NCBI RefSeq assembly: GCF_005239225.2
Contig: NC_133293.1
Span: forward strand, 12,492,333 to 12,556,332
Length of the DNA stretch: 64,000 nucleotides
Reading direction: 5' to 3'
DNA from: Populus alba
Lineage: Eukaryota; Streptophyta; Magnoliopsida; Malpighiales; Salicaceae
The position numbers and the translations under genes are program-made. The notes beneath the pieces were generated by a model. It was not told the DNA's origin. It searched no databases and saw nothing but the letters and a program-made list of their open reading frames with translations. Each line of letters opens with the position of its first letter. Position 1 is the stretch's first letter. Shown here in pieces: positions 37,571-54,367 of this stretch.

Positions 37571-39032
37571 ATGGTGTGCGTGTGCTCTTGTAGGTGTCTC
37601 TCCATGAAATCTGGACTTTGTAGGACTCTGTCCTTTGTAAATGGAAGTGTCAGTTAGAATTTCAACATTAGATGGTTGCTTAGCTGTAATAAAACTCCTT
37701 GTTCAATTAATTCTCATAATTTTGTGTAAGTTACTTGCATACTGAAGAGTTGACGTCCATGATCTTTTTAAATTGCAAAACAAGCTAAAATCAATAGAAA
37801 TATAGCTGTTGTGATTTAAATGTCGGCACGGTAGGCGTTAGATAAGCAATGTGTACAGCTTTAACTCTAGTGAACCATGCCGTAAACGAAGAAAAACTAA
37901 GTTTTGGTTTCTGAAACTCGTCGAGGATTAATCATTTTTGTTTCATTTTTTATGATGATACTGTAGGCCTAGAGAAGGAAAAAAGTTAAAACTTGCAGGG
38001 TTTTCTTTTTTCACCTATACTCCGATACAGCTGTTTTTTAAAATAAATAAATTAATAAATAAAACAAAGCAGAGGTTCAAATTTGAGGTCTCTTGAACGG
38101 AGAGGGAACGGCTAATGTTGATTGAGCTGCAACTCATTGTTAACACGGGGCTGTTTTAATTTTTTTTCCTGTACTCATTCTCCTAAGCGTCCACGAAGGG
38201 GTTACTATGTTTATGAACACGGATTTCAGCTAATAGAAATACGAGAAGTATGGAGAACAGAATAGCACTCCTTACAGTCCATCCCAGAATATTTTGGGGA
38301 TTGCTCAAGAAGCTTGGTGTTACTTCATCAGAGAGAATGGATATCAAAAACGCTTTCTCAAATGGACAGACAAATTTACTAAATGAAACTTCAAGGGGGT
38401 TTAGGCGCAATTGCTATATTACTTAGTAACATGTTGATGGAATTTCCACGACATACTGACGAGATTTTCTCCACAAAAGCATCTGGCGATTATAGTTTTT
38501 TTTTTTTTTTTTCCAGCATGCATGGATGATAGCAAGATATTGGTGTTTTCTTTAGTTTAATAGTATGTTTGTTTTTGTGATTTAGAAGTGTTTTTGAAAT
38601 AAATAAATAAATAAAATTTGATACTTAACCAAATAAGGTTGCAATTAATTCAATTTCTAACATGCAGCGAAATGTACTTGGCTTCTTTTTTTAAAAAAAG
38701 AGAGAGAGAAATACGGTGAGAAAAACAGGGATTTTCCTTAAAATTTTCAATTAATATTTTACATTAAAAACTATCTTAGCCCCGGCTTCGTTTCCAGGTA
38801 CGTACAATACAACACAGTTGCGAGTTTCAGCTTTGCATGAGCAGTGTTTCTCCACCGCAGTCACATCAAGACTGCCCCTCCCCTCCCTCCATCTAAAAAA
38901 GTAGATATGTGCTCAAAATCGTCATTCCCCATTTTAAACTAACTGAAAATGCATCAACAAATCCCCACCGCAGTCACACATTGATATTTCTTTTTTTGTG
39001 CGTGTTTGTGGATTTCCTTATCTTGATAGGAT
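37571..39032. other. Intergenic region
   Basis: After the Nudix 3' UTR there is no supported gene. Contains a poly-T run (38499-38512), AT-rich stretches and a CT-rich segment near 38.88 kb. Confidence 0.6.
37688..37693 (+). terminator. Polyadenylation signal AATAAA of the Nudix gene
   Basis: Perfect AATAAA about 120 bases after the Nudix stop codon, followed by T-rich sequence; a plausible near-upstream element. Confidence 0.5.
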
Positions 39033-39428
39033 GTGTGCATGGGTTCAGTGACGAAGACGAATATACTCAAGGAACAGCTTCTGGAATTTTCACTGTTTTG
39101 GAGGGGAGTGCACGTGCCCGAGGATGACAATCTTGGGTCAATGGTGGAAATTAAAAGAGAGGAATCTCTAGAGGATCAAGGGCAACTTAAAAGATGGGAA
39201 AATAGTGTGATTACGGAACATAGTCAACCGCGGGAACAGAAAATTGACATCAGAGCCAAGATGCCCTCCTGTTGTGATGCTGAAGGTGATGGTGAAGGTG
39301 ATGGTGTTGTGAACTTGAGAGCTCCATTTTTGGGATCTTCCTTTCCATTCTTGGCAAAGAAAAAAGCAAGAAGAGCAGCCACAAAAGATCAGCGTGGCAG
39401 AGGGAATTTCTCATTGGCTGTGGCCTGA
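39033..39428 (+). CDS. Uncharacterised 131-residue ORF, doubtful
   Basis: An open frame from ATG at 39033 to TGA at 39426-39428. The protein is hydrophilic, with a short GDGEGDG repeat and a basic KKKARRAATKDQRGRG segment near the C-terminus that could bind nucleic acid or act as a nuclear signal. I recognise no domain, see no convincing splice partners, and cannot point to a promoter. Base composition is less AT-rich than the surroundings, which is the only support for coding. It may be a chance ORF or the remains of a gene. Confidence 0.25.
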   Translation: MCMGSVTKTNILKEQLLEFSLFWRGVHVPEDDNLGSMVEIKREESLEDQGQLKRWENSVITEHSQPREQKIDIRAKMPSCCDAEGDGEGDGVVNLRAPFLGSSFPFLAKKKARRAATKDQRGRGNFSLAVA

Positions 39429-39659
39429 CTGCACAAAAGCAGCCTAAAAAAAATCAGTGGTCGATCCCCCAAATTGACACACAGGTCCTACTGTCCTAGT
39501 AAGCAGCAAATTGAGCTTTTGAGTATCCAAAGCCCCCTGTAAGAAAAAAAAAAAAAAAAAAAACACAAGATGTTAATGCAAGAATGAGCTTGTGGGATAG
39601 AAAAGCAGGAAATCTTGATGTAACACTACAACAGATCGTGAGGACTCTAGATTTTCGTT

Positions 39660-39825
39660 CTGTGGTGTTGATTTTTTTAGAGTATTTTGATTTGAAAATA
39701 TATTAAAATAATATTTTTTATTTTTATTTTTTATTTAATATTAAATATATTAAAATAATTTAAAAATATCAAAAAAATAATTAAAAACAAATACAAATTT
39801 TAAAAACTAAAAACTATCATTCACA
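39660..39825. repeat. AT-rich dispersed repeat, copy 6
   Basis: Carries TATTAAAATAATATTTTTTA and the A-rich distal half seen in the other copies. Confidence 0.5.
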
Positions 39826-41359
39826 TTAAGACGCATGGAACGTGACATCTTTGAAACAAAATTAATTCTTTCAGAGCGGTTATGAGTTGTGAGGAGAATA
39901 TGAGAAATTATAAAAAGAAAAATACTGATAATTAGCGTGTCTCTTCAGCATCTTCATTAACAGATTAAGTGAAACCTCGTCGTATGTGCACTGTATATAT
40001 CTATGAATGAATTTCAATATCAACGCCAAAAATGAGCCGCTTTGTCAGCAGTATTTTTTTATTTTTTATTTTTTATTTATCCGGTAATACCGGTCATTTA
40101 TCTACTCGCCCGTTTCAATGAAAGAAGAGTGGACCGGGCCGCCATGCACCGACATCGTCCTTATTTTTGAGACGAGACCGAGGCCTCTTAATTTTTATAA
40201 ACACGTCCATGATTCTAGCTGCCCCTTGACTTATTTTTATCCACATCTTTAAAGAGTTCAAATTTGTTTCTGAAATTTTTTAGGTCATCCGGTTGCCAGA
40301 AACTAAATTTGAAACAAAGGAACAAGGACTCGATTTTATTCACATTACCATTTTTTTTTTACATGTTGGCACAAGTGATATTTAAGATTGGTTTTCACAT
40401 TAGCATCTTTTATTTTTTTAGAAAAAATTACTAAAAAAAAAAAATAGAATCTAACTAGTTAAGTGATATTTTTTAGTGAAAAAAATAAATATATAGGTTT
40501 TTCCAACGCATTCATGGAAATAAGAAATTCTTAATTATAATTTGAATGCTTTAACATGTATAATTAAACAAATTGATATTTGTTTAAAAAAATATATGTA
40601 ATATTAAAATATCTGAGACAGTGTCCATTGTTGTGTCTAGTAACTTTTTTATTTTTATTAATATTTTTATACTCATTAAAAGATAAAAAGTCAAGTTTAA
40701 AAGACAAAAAAAGCCCCTATAAGAAAGCTTTGGATTTTTTTTATTGACTGTAGCTAGGTAATTTAAATGTGCATTAAAAATTAAATTTTCAATAAAGCCT
40801 TGATTATTACAAAAATAAAAATATAAAAATACCTTGACCATTGTGAATGGGACTTTAGTTTTTATGATTAATTTATCCATTTTACCATGTATAGAAAATT
40901 AAAAAGATAAAAATGCTCCTATCTTTAAAAAATTTTTACCACAATAATAATTTAATTATTTTATTGTGCACAATAAACATAAAAAGAATGATCTATTCTT
41001 TCATTAATTAATGGACCCGTGTGAAAAAAAAAAAACTCCAAAAAAAGCTATTTCACTGGTTTGTTTTGAAAGGGATAAAATGAAAAAAAATACCATGTAT
41101 ACAACATTTTACTCATACTTTAAATTTTAATAATAATAATAATAATGGCGAGGGAGGAAGGAAATGTCAAAATAAAACTAAAAAATAAAACGTAGCCAAG
41201 CCACAATATGCATGTGGCTATGGTCAAAATCAACATACCCGCCACTAAAATTTCGAGAAAAAGGGACGTACTCCATTAATACTAGTTTGGACACAATAAA
41301 TACGAGGAGAGATTAAAGAAAACCAGACAACCCACTCCTCCGGTACATGTCCTTTCAAT

Positions 41360-41473
41360 TCAAGCTAGATAGATGGTTCCATCTGGTGGTGGAGGGAGTT
41401 CCTGAGGAGGTCCAATTACCTTCACACCCTTCATGGACCGGTACCCCTCGCTGCCACCAACCCAGTCCATCAT
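41360..41473 (-). CDS. Candidate 37-residue small protein
   Basis: On the minus strand an ATG at 41471-41473 opens a 38-codon frame that ends with TGA at 41360-41362; an in-frame TGA lies immediately upstream of the ATG. The peptide starts MMDWVGGSEGYRSMKGVKVI and continues with GPPQELPPPPDGTIYLA. It is far more GC-rich than the DNA around it, and a GA dinucleotide tract typical of plant 5' leaders lies just upstream (41499-41511, GA on the minus strand). I do not recognise the family. It could be a small secreted or regulatory protein gene, the terminal exon of a lost gene, or chance. Confidence 0.4.
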   Translation of the reverse strand: MMDWVGGSEGYRSMKGVKVIGPPQELPPPPDGTIYLA

Positions 41474-41814
41474 TCATCACCACATAATATAATAGTCTCT
41501 CTCTCTCTCTCTTACGTGTTAGATACTCTTTTTTAACAATTCTCCGTTAAAGTAGGGGTGGATAAGATAGGGCACGCTTTTCGAGGAACCATCTCACTTG
41601 TTTATTTATTTTAATTAAATTTCATCCCTGTCTCTTTTGTTTTCCTTCCTTACCCTCCCCTGTCAGATAAAACCTGTCCAGTTAGCAGTATTAATAATAA
41701 TAATAATAATGTATTTTAACTCTAATTGTAGTTTAACTGAATAAATAATTAATTTGTTTAAGATCTTGAAAAATTATTTAAATTACATGTAAGTTGATAC
41801 AGATATTTATAATT

Positions 41815-41945
41815 ATATAAAAAAATAAAAATAGAAAAAAAATATATTTTTTAAAATAGTTTTAATAGTTTCAAGATATTAAATCAAAAATTTTTTTAAA
41901 AAATATTATTTTAATATAATTTCAACTAATAATAAACACCCTTTA
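41815..41945. repeat. AT-rich dispersed repeat, copy 7
   Basis: Contains the AAATATTATTTTAATATAAT core and ends ATAAACACCCTTTAAAA. Confidence 0.5.
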
Positions 41946-42284
41946 AAACCACTTAAATGTAACTATGTGAATGCAAAAACAAAGGAAATGGAACGACTAC
42001 AAAAGGGAAAATAGAAAATCTATAGGTATGAGATTATAATTTTATAAGTATCTTGACCTTTCGTCCGTGATCTAAAACAGAGATTTTGTTCCCAGATAAT
42101 TTATCCGATCCTTGTTTGACTGGTTAAGGCAAATAAATAAAATAAACACGAGCTTTTGCTTTGTTATTATTAAAAAAAAAAACTGGAATTAAAAGTAAAC
42201 ATGAGGTGTTACTTTACTAAAAATTGATAATTTTTCCACGCTTTAGTTGACGGGTTCAAAAATCTCCCTTGACTCGGCTCTTTC

Positions 42285-42292
42285 CTATAAAA
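42285..42292 (+). promoter_or_regulatory. TATA box of the MAP kinase gene
   Basis: CTATAAAA lies ~230 bases before the start codon and ~30 bases before a plausible transcription start near 42320. A TTGAC W-box core (42269-42273) and another TTGAC at 42247-42251 lie just upstream, sites that WRKY factors can bind. The 5' leader seems to be spliced: AATTAAG|GTAGCT near 42410 and TTCAG at 42512 bracket an intron with a CT repeat. Confidence 0.55.
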
Positions 42293-42416
42293 TGCGTGTC
42301 CACACGCTTGCTCGTGTTACACAGAACAGATTTATGAATTTCGATTAAAAATCCCATTTATGTTCTTGCTTGCCTCTCTCCATACCTCTCTCACCGTCGA
42401 GCAATTAAGGTAGCTC

Positions 42417-42439
42417 CTCTCTCTCTCTCTCTCTCTCTC
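42417..42439 (+). repeat. (CT)n microsatellite in 5' leader intron
   Basis: CT dinucleotide run in the putative 5' UTR intron of the MAP kinase gene. Confidence 0.9.
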
Positions 42440-42515
42440 CTTACATAATTTAGATTTGGGATTTCTCTTATAGATTGCTGGTCTTGTTCAATTTTGTTTT
42501 TTGCCTGTTCAGATC

Positions 42516-47343
<4,828 letters not shown>

Positions 47344-47429
47344 TCTGTTACCAAACCAAAAGCATTGGAAAATGTCATCCACAAAACACATTCTAGGTGA
47401 GGTTGTTCCATCTATCAAAGATTTGAGGA

Positions 47430-47455
47430 TGTGTGTGTGTGTGTGTGTGTGTGTG
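47430..47455 (+). repeat. (GT)n microsatellite
   Basis: Thirteen or so GT units. Confidence 0.9.
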
Positions 47456-47514
47456 GTGGTACTGTGGGGGCAATAGCCGCCTTCCTCACAGCCTTGCTTA
47501 CTGATTATGTCTTT

Positions 47515-47695
47515 TTGTTTTTATATTTTAAAAGTATTTTTTTAAAAAAAGATTAAATTTATTTTTATTTTTTTTACTTTAAATTTTTTTATTTGCTAAT
47601 ATCAAAAATATTTTTTAAAAATAAAAAAAAATATTATTTAAATATATTTCTAAATAAAAAACTCTTTAAAAATTAATTTATTGCAACACTCCCAA
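47515..47695. repeat. AT-rich dispersed repeat, copy 8
   Basis: Ends AATTTATTGCAACACTCCCAAATAA; this right end resembles that of copy 5 and is the best view of the family terminus. Confidence 0.6.
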
Positions 47696-48246
47696 ATAAC
47701 CCTACCATATTTGATCCGTTGCCAGAATGTCAATGTGTCGATGTCAACGCGCGGTAAAAAAGTTGAACAGGGTGGCATTTTTTTCTCGCGTAATTGCAAC
47801 ATTTGCATGCACCCTGGAATAGTTATTGCCGATTCATCCAGATATACCTGATGAAAACAGGAGGATAATAAATTCATTTCCCACAAACTTTGTGAATGAA
47901 TACAGGATCTGTTTTCCCTCACCCCAACAAGTAAGAGAAGAGAACACTGGTATCTATTTCCATATTAGAGACAAAGTACTAGCTTTCAAGAATGAAAAGA
48001 CCAGATGAAAAAAAAAAAGCCACCTGATTCAGGATGTGGCACAGAACAAATACAGCATGGATCCAATGAGCAACTCTGCTGTTGCTCCATTTCAAAAAAA
48101 AAAATTGGAACGCGTTCCTGGCATCCCAAGACAGAAATTCCAATGGCCTTCTCATCATTCAACAAACTAAATATTGCAATGGTTTTAGTTCTACATATTT
48201 ACTGTTGAAACTTCACTCATTCAGGAGGTGTTGTAGTATTTCTACG

Positions 48247-50156
48247 CTAGCCATTTCCATCAAGCTGTCCGTGAGAAAGGAGGTGTGCCATATATTGCTG
48301 CAAGAATATAAAGATATAAATGCTTGGGTTAAAAAGCAGAAGAGCACAGGAACGTCAGTTCACACACAGAAAACGAAAGATCACGAGAACTTTCAGGCTT
48401 AAGTTAATGCAGACTCGGTAGGCTTAATTTCCACTTTCTCATAATTGGTATTATCTATTCGAGAGAGAAAGCAAATGCTTGAAGCATTGGCAATTACAAA
48501 ACATCGACTCCAAATATCTTCTATAATTGTGACGAGAATCTCTCTTTTTCAGGTCAAAACTTGAAGGCTATATTAAAATAACAGCTGAAGAAAGAAATTT
48601 TATTCAATAGCACCAGATTCTTCAACTTTCATCACCTATCAATGTGCAATGAACATGATGTTCAGAGCAGTCAGGATGGTTTCCAACCGTTATATATGTG
48701 TTCTTAGGGTTTTGATATCATGATTCATACCCTTCTTTTCTGAATACCAAATGAAGAGCCATTCTCAAGAATGCCAAACTGAATTCATCAATCCATTGAG
48801 TACTGCTGGTATTAAAAGATGCAGTCACAAGTAGAACAGGCTCTTAATTGCCCCTTTCTGCACTATTTATTCCAAAAACAATGCTTATACTTCAGTATCT
48901 TTACAGAATAAATCTCGACAGCCTAACAATCCACAGAAAACTACATGCTATGATGTACATTCTTTTGTTTAGTATTTGAACGAATGATGTAAAAGAGTTC
49001 ACGTCACACAACTTATATCACATAACCAGTTTTTAGGGTTTTGGAAAGACAACACAATTTAATAATTTCACCATCAGTGCAAATTGATGAGACTCCAATC
49101 TTGTAAAGGGCATTCATGACTATCCGTTTGCACAGAAACACTATATGATATATGCAGTGTAATAAAGAATTCAACTCCCAAACACAACATTGAGTATACA
49201 GATGAGAGGATGAAGTGTAACTGTATTCAATTACCAGCATTGTGAAACTTACTGCATGATAGGCATATGGCGATTTCCCCTGGCGTTCAAAGTGCTTGGC
49301 CATGATGGAGTACTCAATTGGACCCCACTCCTCTGATTCAAAGCAATTGCCAAGTGCAGCTTTATATAGCTACCATCACAAAAATCAAACAGCACATATA
49401 AAAATTCTTAAATCCAAATCAAGCATAAAATGCACGTGTAAACCACAAAAGTTATTTGACAGCAACCATCGATCACAGTCTCGCAGACCTTGGTGGCGTC
49501 AGTTAAAAGCTCAGTCCCAGCAGGATAAGCTGCGTAGAATTGGTCACCTCTAGAATATCCAGCTCTAGTTCTACAACATCCAAAAAAATAAAAAAGAATC
49601 AAGGTCCAGATAATACATACATACATACATATATATGTATGTGTGTGTGTATGACTCCAGAACCAAAATGAACAGACTAATCTCTGGTAACAACAGAAAA
49701 TCAAAATAAGCATTGAGATTCAAGTCCAGATATAGCTTTTTTAGTTGCACAATACCCAAAAACAAGAAACCCAACAAATACAGGAAGAACAAAAACCATA
49801 AAGCCACAAAAAAAAAGAAGCAAAAAATAGACAAAAAAAATATTTAAATATAAAAACCCACCGGAGAAGAGGAGCAAAAAAAAAAAAAAAAATTAGAAAT
49901 CACAACACGTGCATTTGTAGACTTGAGTAAAAGAGCATTTGACTGACGTATTGGTTGTATAAGCATAGCTCATGACAGCAACAAAGCAATAGAAACCAGT
50001 ATAAGAAACGACTCTGCGAAGCTTTTGAATCTTTAATCTTTCTTTTAACCCATGATAGAGCATCGGCATTATAAGTTATGCTGCAAGGTGAAGAGACACC
50101 AGTTATGGTCAAGGAATAACAAAAAAGAAACATTTAATCGAACACCTTGCGTGCAT
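48247..50156 (-). CDS. Small conserved plant protein of unknown function (~86 residues)
   Basis: Three exons join in frame: 49489-49570 (TRAGYSRGDQFYAAYPAG, then TELLTDATK), 49253-49369 (LYKAALGNCFESEEWGPIEY, then SIMAKHFERQGKSPYAYHA) and 48247-48297 (QYMAHLLSHGQLDGNG, stop). I remember very similar short plant proteins, and I found the last exon by looking for that ending, which supports a real conserved gene; I cannot name a function. The first visible exon starts in phase needing two bases from an upstream exon. An 11-base exon at 50146-50156 (ATG CAC GCA AG, then GTGTTC) would fit exactly and make 261 nt, but such a tiny start exon is unproven. No membrane segment or signal peptide is evident in the visible part. 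Confidence 0.7.
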
Positions 50157-50987
50157 GGTCTGATATAATAGTTTTGAGACTGAAAACTTACAACTTGACA
50201 GAAAAAAAAATGCAGCTTCTATTAATGAGAAGTGATCGAAATTTGTAGACGTAATATGAGAAGTGAAAAGGAGATGCAGTGCTTGTTCATGGTATTTGAC
50301 ACTCTCTAGCAAATACTGCTACCAATTTTTCTTCTTTTTTAACTGTTCGAAACGTATGTTCAGCACCGGAGTGTGTCCAAAAAAAAAAACGTAAGAAAAA
50401 CAATTGAGGTAATGCTAATAGTTTTTTTTTTTTTGTAGAAAAAAAAAACCATTAAGTTTTGATTAAATATGACCGGTAGTTTTAATAAAAACAAACAAGT
50501 TTTACAATAATGTTTTACTTCAAATTCTGGAACTCAACTAGAACCACTAATTATAATAAGGGCTTATTTTACTTGCTTGTAGTTTTTCAAAGGAACAAAA
50601 AAAAGAGCGAAATAAATAATAACAATGCTAGTTTTCTATATTATTAATATTTACTAAAGAATTTGATATTTTACTGTAGCAATTAAATGTCATGATTTTT
50701 TTTTATTATGTTTCTCCAAATTTTTGAGGATCCTTTTCTTTTAATTTTAAATTTAGTTATTTCTCTTAATTTTATGTTTTAACACCAAGTTAATTTAAAA
50801 TTAAGTTTTAATTTTTTATTTGTTTTCCACGAAGCAATCAACAAATCACATGTATTACATGTGACTAGTTACTGAACTGCTTTACATGTCATTAATTACA
50901 ATAAAATTTCTTTTTTGCCTTACCAAACAGGATTAGTTTCTAAACTGATGCGAATAGCAGAAGTATAGAAGGCATCGAGGGCAAATG
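49571..50987. other. Intron, upstream region and AT-rich spacer
   Basis: Up to ~50145 this is probably the first intron of the small minus-strand gene; it includes an ATAC/ATGT-type repeat (49615-49650) and poly-A. From ~50.2 to 50.98 kb is AT-rich spacer with the gene's promoter. No other coding sequence is seen. Confidence 0.5.
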
Positions 50988-51406
50988 AATCTATGGTTTT
51001 TGAGGATTGCAGCTGAGTGGAGATGTGATGGAGAGTGTTTAAGTATATGGTGGAATTCTTGGTTAAGAAGAGTAAGGTGTTGTTGTATCAAGGGCATTTT
51101 TATTTGGGAGATGGAGTGGTTTCTGCTGAGGCCTGGGTTAGGACGATGGAATGGGAAGGGTCAGGGAAGTACTTGATGGCTGAGAGAAAGGCATGGAAAG
51201 TGAAAGGAGTGCTTGCTGGGTATGTGCACAAGTGGGGGAGTTTTAGCAATACTGCGGCGGTGGAGGCTGGGCATCTTGTCCCTACTGACCAGGCAGTGCA
51301 TTCTCCGGCAATGATGGAGGATTGGGTCCTAGACAAGGGGGTCTTTGCTATTGTGCAAGGAGAGGATTCTGCGTCAGATTTCAGGGTTGCCGTCGGAAAT
51401 CAGTAG
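50988..51406 (+). pseudogene. Serine carboxypeptidase-like (SCPL51-type) 3' fragment
   Basis: The frame with FKYMVEFLVKKSKVLLYQGH, GDGVVSAEAWVRTMEWEG and AGHLVPTDQAVHSPAMMEDW matches the C-terminal third of plant SCPL50/51 carboxypeptidase-like proteins, including the motif around the catalytic His (AGH). Upstream, LSGDVMESV continues the similarity only after a one-base shift at 51035-51040, and a further shift is needed near 51010. The residue expected to be the catalytic Asp (GHFDL in relatives) is Tyr here. The N-terminal part with the catalytic Ser is absent. It is therefore a dead fragment; no poly-A tail or flanking repeats show how it arrived. Confidence 0.8.
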
Positions 51407-51635
51407 CTACTGCTACTATTGTTGTTGCAGCATTGACTTTGCATTTGAATAAATTCCATTGTTTTTTCCATTAGAATAAAACGTCATTCAAAACCGGACC
51501 AAAATCTTACCCAGTCGCCTCTGCAATTCCTTCTCTATCGTCTCTGCCATGCTATCTAAACAAGTTGGAAAAGTGATATGAACTGTCACGAAACGAGGTG
51601 GGCATACATTTCATCTTTTACCATCAGAAGTTTTA

Positions 51636-52446
51636 GGCTGTGTTTGATTGCAGGAAAGGGAATTCCTGCTGCGTTTTCAATGTTTGGCAAACAATAAAAA
51701 AAAAGTTAAAGGAAAGTAAATTCAATCAATGAAAAATGAATTAGTGTTAACAAAGAAAAGTGTTTTCTTTTTTTAAATAAAGGAAAACACTTTCCGACAG
51801 TGGCCAAAGATGAAAAACAACCATTTTTTCATGTCAGTGCAATTAACATGAACAGTGTATTGCGTATACTATTCACTGAAAAATAGTGAACAGTGTAGTT
51901 CTCTTGCACTGTTCACTTGCCTGTGAGATTTTTTTTTTTTTTAAGTGTGCTATTTTTTTAATATTTTAAAAAAAATAGTTTAGAGTGAATTTTATACCTT
52001 AATATTTTATCCAATTTTATTATATGCTTAAAAATATTATTAAAACTATAGTTTTTATCGGATGTATTTCGTACGTAATGAAATTATAAATAGTTTCATG
52101 GAATAGTAAAAAACAATTTCACAAGCTTATTTTTCTATAATATGATATGATATATATAGTTATATTTTATAAAATAAGCTATGTATGAATATAGAATATA
52201 ATAAAAAAAAAATTCATCATTATACATTTTAGATTTCATTTTTTTTTATTGTAAGTAATTAAATATTATATATATATATATATTAGATAAATTTTGAAAA
52301 AAAAATTAATTCATTAATAAATTATTTTCCAGTTCATTTTTTATAATATAACCAAACACTGGAAAATACTTTTCCGGAATTTACTTTCTGAAATTCATTT
52401 TCCTGCAAACAAACAAACAAACGGATGCAAACAAACAAACGGAGCC
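51636..52446. mobile_element. Harbinger/Tourist-like non-autonomous element, 811 bp
   Basis: Left end GGCTGTGTTTGATTGCAGG and reverse-complemented right end GGCTCCGTTTGTTTG form terminal inverted repeats, and both flanks are TTA, the usual 3-bp target of PIF/Harbinger elements. Near the right end a short AAACAAAC-rich unit is duplicated, which looks like a repeated terminus. The interior is AT-rich without a transposase. Length and ends match the element at 26945-27744. Confidence 0.7.
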
Positions 52447-53825
52447 TTATAGTTTGTGGGAAATTCGCCATTCTAATATCTGATGGCTGCAAAAGAAATG
52501 TCTGGTGCGCAATCACAGTTTTATAGTTTCACTTCTGGATTTATTGAAATCTGAACTACAGAACAATTTTTTATTCTGCTACATCATTCGCAGAAACTTT
52601 TAATCATTCAGTGAGTTTGTAATTAGCTTAATCGTTTCATTTTCAGTGGCTTTTTTGTGCAGCGATTCGCTTTTGCTGGCAAGCATTTCTCCGCCAGGGG
52701 AGATCCCCGTCTATGCAATTATTTAACAATACCAGAAGCTATTCTCCAAGTTTCTTGTTACCAAAAGAAGTTCTAGAACTAATGGGCATGCAAAATCCTA
52801 TTTAAATGTTTGTCTCATGGCCAGTCCCAAAATGTAAAGGCAGCGACGCTGCTACACAAGGCAATGGAATATGAGACCCCCCTTCAACGGAGGAGCACCC
52901 CATGGAGGACCTCAACGTATCCGGGCATTTATATATGACGTTTACTTTGGACTATACAAACATGAAACTTGTTTGCTCCAATCAAGTTGAGGATTCCTTG
53001 GACGAATCCCCCGTCAATTTACAAAGTTCAGATCATAGGAATTTCTTAAGCTTGAAACCTCAAATAAAAAAAAAACCTCAGATTAGCATTTTGGCACATT
53101 ACTCTTAGCTAACAACAACCCATGTCTCTCTACATGGTGCGCAAATTATAGTTGTTGCAAGCTCATGCCCAAATCTTGTCTTCCTTGGTAGCTTAAAAAA
53201 TTAGTAAAATAAGAAATAAAGAGAATTGAAAAGTATAATGAAATGGGTTATGTAATGGCGTTTGGAGGCGGGCTTGTGAGAAGGGAAAGATTTGATTATG
53301 CAGAAAGAGAGATTTGGTCAAAGAAAACTCTGAACTCAAAAATAACTTTCATGAATAACCGATCAAAGCACAAAACCCGTACTATGATGCCATTGGATTT
53401 TGATTTCAAGGGCTGTTAAAGGACAGGGCATCCAGTAGAGAACCTACCGGTATTTGAGAGCCATTGATTGATCTTATCTTGTTCTCCCCTATTTGCCTCA
53501 GCCCTCGTGCAAAAAAATATCAAATACAGAAGAAATTGTTGCAATGAAAACAGATCGATCTCTCAAACCCTAGACGCCGCTAACACAATACATGCTTTTG
53601 CCTTTACAGTGTAGCCTCCAAACCCTAAATGAGATGTGTGGTGTATTTATACAGGATAGCGGGTGACATTTTTTTCCTCACAGCTAGGAGCAGAGCGTGA
53701 GCCCGGGGAGTTAATAATAGCTCCATCCCTTAGTTTAGCTAAACCAGCTCCATCAGTCCTTGTAGTTTAAAATAGTATAAAGGTAGTCCCTGTGTTTAAA
53801 AATCCATATATAGCTAATAGCTTAG

Positions 53826-53847
53826 CTTCTTCTTCTTCTTCTTCTTT
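53826..53847 (+). repeat. (CTT)n microsatellite
   Basis: About seven trinucleotide units. Confidence 0.85.
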
Positions 53848-54367
53848 TCATGAAATTAAGATATTTTCCAATTTATTCCGTTCACGTTCATTTAAAAAAA
53901 ACATAAGAAGAAAAAAAACGAAAAATAGAAAGGGTAGAAAATTTTGATTGAAGAGTAGTGCATTTCTAAGAAAAAACATTGTTAAACTAATCTTATACTA
54001 TAAAAATTAGTTGATTTTAGTGAACTATAAGAGTTAAGTTATATTTACGAACTTTGAGATATCTAGAATAAAAGTTATATCGTTTGCTATTCTTGATTTT
54101 CAATACCCATTATATTTTCATTTCTATTTAAACAGTCTCAATATTATTTTCAAAACATTATTTTTTTAATATTTTAAGCTTGCAAGTGTCGTTGCAAAAC
54201 ATGATGAGCCTTGACCCTTACTTTACGAGGACATCTAACTTGATTTTAAAATTTTAAAATTATAATTTAGATGATAAGAGTTCGGAATTAAGGTGTTTAT
54301 TTTTTTATGATTTTAAATTTAAATCTTGTAATTATTAATATAATGGTCACTAAAAGTTTACATGATC

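Larger units (their letters stand above)
39429..42284. other. Intergenic region, repeat-rich
   Basis: Holds two AT-rich repeat copies, poly-A tracts, (TAA)n runs near 41.13 and 41.69 kb and a candidate small minus-strand ORF described separately. Nothing else coding is seen. Confidence 0.6.
47344..48246. other. Convergent intergenic region
   Basis: Separates the MAP kinase and the small minus-strand gene. Holds a GT microsatellite and an AT-rich repeat; no coding evidence. Confidence 0.55.

Noticed and set aside
51035..51406. Functional carboxypeptidase-like protein from this frame
   Set aside because: The frame opens after a frameshift, lacks the catalytic Ser region and has lost the Asp.
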